From NCBI RefSeq assembly GCF_963678635.1, contig NC_087064.1, forward strand, positions 47,537,346 to 47,601,345: 64,000 nucleotides of DNA. Direction: 5' to 3'. The stretch is from Symsagittifera roscoffensis. Taxonomy: Eukaryota; Xenacoelomorpha; Acoela; Convolutidae. The notes under the pieces were generated by a model. It searched no databases and had not been told where the DNA came from. It saw nothing but the letters and a program-made list of their open reading frames with translations. Made by a program: the position numbers and the translations under genes. Numbering within the stretch: the first letter of the stretch is position 1; each line of letters opens with the position of its first letter. This document shows positions 47,601 through 55,000 of the stretch, piece by piece.

Positions 47601-49076
47601 TATCTTCTTGGGAAAATTGAGTATCTCGAAATTTTTCACTTTTGTCACTTATTTCAGTAGAGAAACAACTAAAATTTTCGGCGAATTCCATTTTTAACAG
47701 CACATTTTTCGTGCTGCATCAGTTGAGCAGCCTCATTCAATACTTGTCACGCACCTCCAGCTTTAGCTGAGCGTGTGTTTGTTTTTATCGAGACTTACGA
47801 AAAATTTGGTTCACCTATTTTTTTTTTGAACATCTTAAATTTTTTTCGACTTTTTAAAAAAATGTTTTTCAAGTGCTGAAAACTCTGCTTCGCCTCTGTA
47901 ATAAAATTCGATTTTCGGAACTAAAGTTGATCACATTTTTCGTGGCCTTTACACTTTGTTTTAATTGTTTAATTCACGTTTGCATTTTGTAAACTTACTT
48001 ACCTTGACTTCATATTTCCTTCTTTGTTTTTTTTTGTTTCGCTAAAAAAGTTTCATCGGTCAAAAATATTCCGGCCTATTTTTCATCGGTTTAAGGACCT
48101 AATTTTTTCGGACGTTTGACTTTTCTCGCAAACTACCCTCCCAAATCTGAAATTTTGTGTTTAATCAAAAATACAGATTGCGTGAATCCCTTCTGAATAA
48201 CGTGTCTGCATAATTTTTTCACACAAAAAGCTATGATTCTCGAAAACGTCAAAATTTTTTTGATTCATTGAACGTTTTTTTTCTGACATTTCGTGCTAAC
48301 TAATCTGTCAAATCTGATACTATAGGATAAATTAAAAGAATAGGTTGTTGAAGCTTACCTTTCAAACTAGCTATGCCCTGTTACTTAAAAAAGTTACGGC
48401 CTTCAAGTCTGTCAAATTTTTGAAACTTTGACAATTTTTTTGGAAACTTATTGATTTTACGCGAAAACTACTGGGCCAAAACTCAGGTTGTGCTCAATCG
48501 AGAAACACGGCGCTGTAAATTTTTTCTGCTTAGGCGACCAAGTTTTGAAAAGTAATTTCAACGTTTTTTGAAACTTTTAGCCGCTTTTTAGAAACTTTTT
48601 GAATTTTCTAAAATTTACATAATCAAATCTGAGATGAAAAGCTCTATTGAAAGAACGAGTTGCGATAATTGTTCCTGCAGAAGCAGCGATTCTTTGTTTT
48701 TTTTTATATGAAAAATGTTATCTTCATGGGAAAATTGAGTATCTCGAAATTTTTCACTTTTGTCACTTATTTCAGTAGAGAAACAACTAAAATTTTCGGC
48801 GAATTCCATTTTTAACAGCACATTTTTCGTGCTGCATCAGTTGAGCAGCCTCATTCAATACTTGTCACGCACCTCCAGCTTTAGCTGAGCGTGTGTTTGT
48901 TTTTATCGAGACTTACGAAAAATTTGGTTCACCTATTTTTTTTTTGAACATCTTAAATTTTTTTCGACTTTTTAAAAAAATGTTTTTCAAGTGCTGAAAA
49001 CTCTGCTTCGCCTCTGTAATAAAATTCGATTTTCGGAACTAAAGTTGATCACATTTTTCGTGGCCTTTACACTTTT
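44698..49076. repeat. Four-copy satellite, 1.12-kb unit
   Basis: Head-to-tail copies start at 44698, 45722, 46839 and 47958 (each GTTTTAATTGTTTAATTCAC). Copies 2-4 are 1117-1119 bp and nearly identical. Copy 1 is 1024 bp, mainly because it lacks an approximately 100-bp block present at about 46228-46331 in copy 2. Each unit ends with AACTCTGCTTCGCCTCTGTAA, a form of the shared tail module. The small open frames (for example 47458-47703) recur because the repeat recurs and are not genes. Confidence 0.93.
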
Positions 49077-49617
49077 GCTGTTCGATATTGGATTTTGCCT
49101 TCCTTTCAATAAAAGATATGAACTGAACTTCAAAAAAATCAAAAGTCAAACCGCGAAAAATAATTGAGCCTGAACAAATTTTAGGGTTTTTCCTGAATAA
49201 AAATCATCGCTACCTTTATAAGAAGCTGAACTACGTTCATCGACTCTTTAAAATACGCTTCATTCATTATCGTTTTAAGTTTCAATACCTTCACTTGTTA
49301 CGCGTGCAACATCACAAACGTCAAGAGTCAGCAACTTTCACTGTAGTTTGAAACGTTTGAGTTACTTTAAAAACCGTTCAAAATTCCGAAAGGTACTGGA
49401 AGCTTGTTTTCACATGATACGCTCAACAACAATCAACACTTATTGTGCGTATGATGTTTGAGCAAACATCAAAAGCCCTTTTCAGAAAATTGTATTTTTC
49501 CTTCATCTTTTGTAAATTATCTGATCAGCTGGTTTGAATCATGAATGTTTCCAAAACAGCCGTTTGTTCAAAAACGTAAACAAAAATTCAAAAACTTATT
49601 CTCAACTATTTAATCAG
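49077..49617. other. AT-rich DNA between two tandem arrays
   Basis: No exon or repeat boundary recognised. Confidence 0.4.
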
Positions 49618-49672
49618 AAAAATACTGCTTATATCAGGGAGAAAATATTTGACTTGCAAACAGCCCAAAATT

Positions 49673-49770
49673 TGTCTGAAGTAACTTTTGGTTGCAAAAT
49701 TTGATAAATGGAAACTTTGGAAGACTTTTTTCCATTTATCAAATTTTGCAACCAAAAGTTACTTCAGACA
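49673..49770. repeat. Perfect 42-bp inverted repeat, copy 1
   Basis: Arms 49673-49714 and 49729-49770 pair without mismatch around a 14-nt loop (CTTTGGAAGACTTT). The outer end is TGTCTGAAGTAACTTTTGG. The second copy is at 50506-50603. Confidence 0.93.
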
Positions 49771-50505
49771 AAGGAACGCAAAGTCAAATTTAAAATGATA
49801 AATTTTTCATCTTAAGAAGTAAATATTTGACCAATAAAATTTCCTCAATCTTATTTGAAACATATTTTTTGAGCAATATTGATTTGGCGTCCACGCGTCG
49901 ATAGAAAACTGAAAGAATAGCGTGTTAAAACTACTTCAAATTTCAAGCCAAAATGTCACAAAAAACGTGAAATCTTTAAAATTTTAAAATGAAGTTTTAA
50001 TAATTCCGATAGTGAATCGTGAGAAAAAAAAACGCTGAACACAAGAACTACATCACTTTTTATAGAGTTGCAAAAACTGATCTTAAGCTTGGAAAGCAGC
50101 AGAATTGTAGCAAACTTCGAGCAAAAAATTTTTTTTGCAAAACTAATTATCAATCTTCTTTAGCTTAAATTGATGAGAATAGATGTTGGTGGCTACTACT
50201 AAGCTTTTGAAGCCTCTGTATGTAACTTTTGAAAACAACGGACAAAAAACAAAGCTGACAAAATTTTAGCCGAAAAACAGGAAGCCAAAAAATCCATGAC
50301 AAAAATGATTTCAAACTCGATTACCGATTTAAAATCTAAACAGAGTAGTTCAGCACCCGGAAATTGAACACTTCTAAAAATACAGATTGGGACAAAACGA
50401 GCAAAAACGGAGACCAAAGTCGAAGCTTACAAGATAAAATGCATTAAGATAAAAATACTGCTTATATCAGGGAGAAAATATTTGACTTGCAAACAGCCCA
50501 AAATT

Positions 50506-50603
50506 TGTCTGAAGTAACTTTTGGTTGCAAAATTTGATAAATGGAAACTTTGGAAGACTTTTTTCCATTTATCAAATTTTGCAACCAAAAGTTACTTCAG
50601 ACA
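50506..50603. repeat. Perfect 42-bp inverted repeat, copy 2
   Basis: Identical in arms and loop to the copy at 49673-49770, within the second 826-bp duplicate. Confidence 0.93.
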
Positions 50604-51276
50604 AAGGAACGCAAAGTCAAATTTAAAATGATAAATTTTTCATCTTAAGAAGTAAATATTTGACCAATAAAATTTCCTCAATCTTATTTGAAACATATTT
50701 TTTGAGCAATATTGATTTGGCGTCCACGCGTCGATAGAAAACTGAAAGAATAGCGTGTTAAAACTACTTCAAATTTCAAGCCAAAATGTCACAAAAAACG
50801 TGAAATCTTTAAAATTTTAAAATGAAGTTTTAATAATTCCGATAGTGAAACGTGAGAAAAAAAAACGCTGAACACAAGAACTACATCACTTTTTATAGAG
50901 TTGCAAAAACTGATCTTAAGCTTGGAAAGCAGCAGAATTGTAGCAAACTTCGAGCAAAAAATTTTTTTTGCATAACTAATTATCAATCTTCTTTAGCTTA
51001 AATTGATGAGAATAGATGTTGGTGGCTACTACTAAGCTTTTGAAGCCTCTGTATGTAACTTTTGAAAACAACGGACAGAAAACAAAGCTGACAAAATTTT
51101 AGCCGAAAAACAGGAAGCCGAAAAATCCATGACAAAAATGATTTCAAACTCGATTACCGATTTAAAATCTAAACAGAGTAGTTCAGCACCCGGAAATTGA
51201 ACACTTCTAAAAATACAGATTGGGACAAAACGAGCAAAAACGGAGACCAAAGTCGAAGCTTACAAGATAAAATGCA

Positions 51277-51863
51277 AAAAATTCCGAACGGAATTTGACC
51301 TTTGCATCTATGCGGGACTAGACGGGTAAGCTAGCCGTACAAGGACAAAATGAAATAGAAATTTTGGGTTGATTTGTAAAGTTAGTTCAATTTACCATTC
51401 TCGATTAATTTGACCATTCTATGTAGAACGCTTCAAACGGGAAAAACTTTAGCTAGTTTAATCAGATACGAAATTGGCTCAAACAAGGGCAAACACTCAT
51501 CGAAAAATAAACTAATCAAACCCCAATCAGTAGAGTAACATTCTGACGTCATCCCATCTGCTCCATGTATTGAAGAATTTAACAAACCACTAGCCACCAA
51601 TAAGGCTATAAACAGTCATAACTACGCCACCCAAATCAGCATGAGTGCCACCAAAATCAGCTAAATTGATGGCGAATTGGATTGTGAAAATCGAATCGTA
51701 ATACATCGATGCTCGGAAGCTCGCATGTGTAAAAAATCCGATACGGAAAATAAAATTCAATTAAAATGCCTACAAATGTGGCCTAAACTACAAGATAAAT
51801 CGCATTACAATTACAAACAAAACAGTGAAATTACTACCAGCGGAGTTTTCACTATAAGGTTCT
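51277..51863 (-). other. SelL 3' UTR and downstream DNA
   Basis: AT-rich sequence downstream of the SelL stop, with no other exon. I could not assign a canonical polyadenylation signal. A part around 51580-51660 (CCACTAGCCACCAATAAGGC, GCCACCAAAATCAG) resembles the flank of the SINE family. Confidence 0.4.
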
Positions 51864-51910
51864 TCCGAGCGGTAGATCCATAAAAACATGGTTTTCAATC
51901 CGCCCATCAT
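51864..51910 (-). promoter_or_regulatory. Candidate SECIS element (type II-like)
   Basis: On the SelL mRNA, ATGA (51910-51907) starts 37 nt after the stop codon. It is followed by a 5' stem TGGGCGG (51906-51900), unpaired AA (51895-51894) 11 nt after ATGA, a 4-bp mini-stem CCAT/ATGG with loop GTTTTT (51891-51878), the 3' stem CCGCTC (51872-51867) and GA (51865-51864). The ATGA/GA pair can form the tandem G-A quartet, and the extra mini-stem above AA is the type II layout. Helix I below the quartet is weak by eye and the upper helix has an internal loop, so this is a candidate. Confidence 0.6.
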
Positions 51911-51946
51911 TCATCATCAAAGGATAACTTCTGCTGGTTGGTTTCT

Positions 51947-52069
51947 CTATTGAGTTGCGTTTTGCACACAGTTAATGATGGACTGTATAGAAGGTCTGTC
52001 AGCTGCGTACTTCTGGGGATAACACATCAGGAGCTTCCCGCACTTGTCGACTAGAAAATCTCCTCCCAT
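51947..52069 (-). CDS. selL: SelL last exon
   Basis: Follows acceptor GTTTCATTTCAG. 40 codons encode MGGDFLVDKCGKLLMCYPQK and on to DRPSIQSIINCVQNATQ, then TAG at 51949-51947. GGDF and DRPS are the family's closing motifs. Confidence 0.85.
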   Translation of the reverse strand: MGGDFLVDKCGKLLMCYPQKYAADRPSIQSIINCVQNATQ

Positions 52070-55000
52070 CTGAAATGAAACACAAAAATTTTGGATGCCA
52101 AAAAATGAGGAATTGTATGTTGCAGTGGAATTTGAAGCCTCTATGGGCTGCATCTATGTTTATCGAATTTTGCGATCGCAATTCTTCCATTATGTTACTT
52201 ACTCGAAGATTCTAATAATAGCTAGATATGCTTAAGGTTTCCTAGTTAAAAACTGAAAATCATTTTGTCGACAGAAAACCTTAAGAGCAGACAGTTGGAG
52301 AAATTAAACAAAAAAAACATTCTTGGCTGCTTTGAGCGATTTGCTCGTGGGTCCTAATCCAAACCAGTATTTCAGTTCAATTTATAAGCTTTAATTGTTT
52401 AGAGCACCAGCGGATTTAGGGGCGGGGGCCCCCTTTATACTATTTTGAGATATCAATTTTTGGCTGACTGAGCCACAAATTTTTCTGAAGACGCTTTCGG
52501 CGCCAAAATATACTAATTTTGCTGGGGAGCGCGCGCCAAAAAAACGCGATTTTTTGGTCAAAATTTTCCAAAAGAGCCTTAGAGCGCCTTTTTTGGCCTG
52601 TTTTTTAAAAAAAATTGCTTGCGGCGCAGAAAAAAATTGGTCGAAATTGGGTCTTTATAGTGATTTGGAGAGCTCAGAAAATCAATTTAGTCGACTTAAA
52701 ATTATTTTTTGAAAATCCTCCCCCCCTCTCGAGAAAATTCTAGATCCGCCCCTGATTTAGAGATAGATTACTGACCGGCCTTTATTAACGAAAAAAAACC
52801 TGCACAGTTGGTATCATAAGTAGACAACGATTGCAAAAACATAGCCAGCTGACAAATTAAGAGTTAAGAAACTATTAATCCACATCTGCAGCCACTCCGA
52901 AACAAAAAAAAAACTGGTGACCAAGTTATGTTCCTTCATTACATTCAATCACACAACCAAAACAAGGATAGCCGGTTACTGTCCAAGTAGCACAGAACGT
53001 ACCGACCTTAGTCTTAAAAAAACACTCAGTTATTTTAAAAAATTAGTGCTCCTTTTTTGGCTAGTTAAAGGGATCTGAACAAAAGCTAGAACTTATGCAT
53101 ATGTAACAGTCATAGTAAAATAACTATATCGAAGAACAGTTTTTGTAGAAAAATGACAATAAAAAAGAAAACTTTTTAGCGATTTTTTTTTCATTTTTTT
53201 TAATGTTCACGGTTTAACCAAAAATTTCACGGCTTAAATTTCAAACCGGTTTTTCTCGAAAATTAGTTTTTAGGAAACTTTTATTGTCGTTCGAATCACA
53301 ACTGAAAAGGCTTTAATACGATATCTCAATCAACCCAGTCCGATTATAATTTGGTAGCTGATTTTGCGTGAAAAAAGTAAAACACACCCGAATACAAAGT
53401 TCCTCCCCATTTTTCAAATGATCGGGAACAAATATGCTACGGTACTGAGCGCACATTTTTATGAACATTTGAAAAACAAAGAAACTCAAATCGTCAAGTA
53501 ACACTACTGACTACCACGTACAGCAGCTTTTCTGAATCACTTGCCTGGAGTGGGTCATCCTCCTCATTTTCGAAGGGTTTCAGGAACTGCTTGCCCTGTT
53601 GGATCTGACCAGCGTAGTAATGCATAGTCTGAGAGCCCCACACCTTCGAGAAGGAGATACGCAGTCCAAAGTAGTTGTAAAACTAAACATTGCCAATAGA
53701 CAGTTCGAATGAATAGCGTTAATAAATAGCCAAAAAATATTATCAAGAGGAAATTATTTACACAGGGGCGAAGCGGAGCTTCGCGCCACTTTCGATGCAA
53801 CAAGCATAAAAAACAAAAGAAATCGAAAAAAGGAAACGGTTGAAAAAATTAGGCCTACAAAATTTAAATGTTCATGTCTCGATAGAGGTTCATTCTAGGC
53901 AAACTTGCAAGACATTTGAATAATAATTTAGCAACGGAACAAAACCTATGACGAGCAAACAAAGCTGATAATCTTTGAGCAGACACAAGTTGAGCCCAAA
54001 AAACTGATTTTATAAATATCTTGAAAGTTTCAAGTCCATCCTTGAACTACAATGAACAACACTTGCACTTGCAACTACAATGAAAGCTGCTTACAGCGCA
54101 AGAAAAATTTGTGATGTGGTAACTAAGCCGAAAAATTTTGAGCAGACACCAGTTGAGCCAAAATATTAGACTGAAAAGTTTTCTAGAAAATTCAAGTCCC
54201 CCTGAAACTACAATGAACAACATTTGCACTTGCAACTACAATGAAATTAGCTTACAGCGCAAGCAAAATCCGTTGTGACAACTAAACCGACAAAACTTGA
54301 GCAGACAAACAAAAATCCGACAAATCAAATTTTACCAGAAACAAATTTCAATTAGGTACAAACTTACAAAAAAACAAGGTCCGGCCGGGACTCGAATCTC
54401 AGAACTTAGGGTGCAAAGGCGACTCGTTATCTCTGGGCCAAGTGGGAAAGAACCTGGAAGCTTTAGAGGTTCAATAATAAAGCAAGTCGAAAATTGAAGG
54501 TACTATAACACTCAGTCAAGTTACAAAACACTTCATTCATAGACACTAAACAATAACAAAATAGCAATAACCTGTTAAAAGTTGCGCCGTGTACCTATCG
54601 AAGGATGATATTGATAAACAAAAAAGAAAGCAGATAAATTTACCTTCCTGGACTGGTCAGTGACTACAGTGTGCGTGCAGCCAGTTTCCCTTTTCCATCT
54701 GGCAGCCCCTTTTTGAGATCCAAAGGAAACCATGACCATCTGGACACCCAAACTAGCCAAAAGCTCCTGAAGTATGATCGACTTAATAACCATTTCTCAA
54801 TCGATTTCAAATATTTGATCACGAATAGAAAATAGTTTTATATACTTAAATAGGAGCTGAATCTTAAATAAAAAAGCAGCTTTTCTTTCGGTTTTAAGTT
54901 AATAACAAAGAGGAAAAGCTGCACTATGCAAAAAAAAGTGAGGAACCGGCAAAAGTAAAGGAAAGAAAAGGTAAATCTAATAAAAATTCTGCTATGTTCA

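Larger units (their letters stand above)
49618..51276. repeat. 826-bp tandem duplication carrying a perfect hairpin
   Basis: Copies 49618-50443 and 50451-51276 are separated by TTAAGAT and differ at only a few positions. Both open with AAAAATACTGCTTATATCAG, a relative of the CTGCTCGTATCAGGGC motif of the R1 family, and both contain a 42-bp perfect inverted repeat. Confidence 0.93.

Noticed and set aside
47458-48821. Repeated minus frames in the 1.1-kb satellite
   Set aside because: AT-rich, altered by indels between copies, no domain.
44698-51276. Tandem arrays considered as CRISPR
   Set aside because: Repeat units are hundreds of bases long without spacers and the context is eukaryotic with introns and retrotransposons.
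53564-53803. 79-codon minus frame overlapping SelL exon 5
   Set aside because: It reads the exon in another frame; the peroxiredoxin-like motifs are in the frame used in the annotation.
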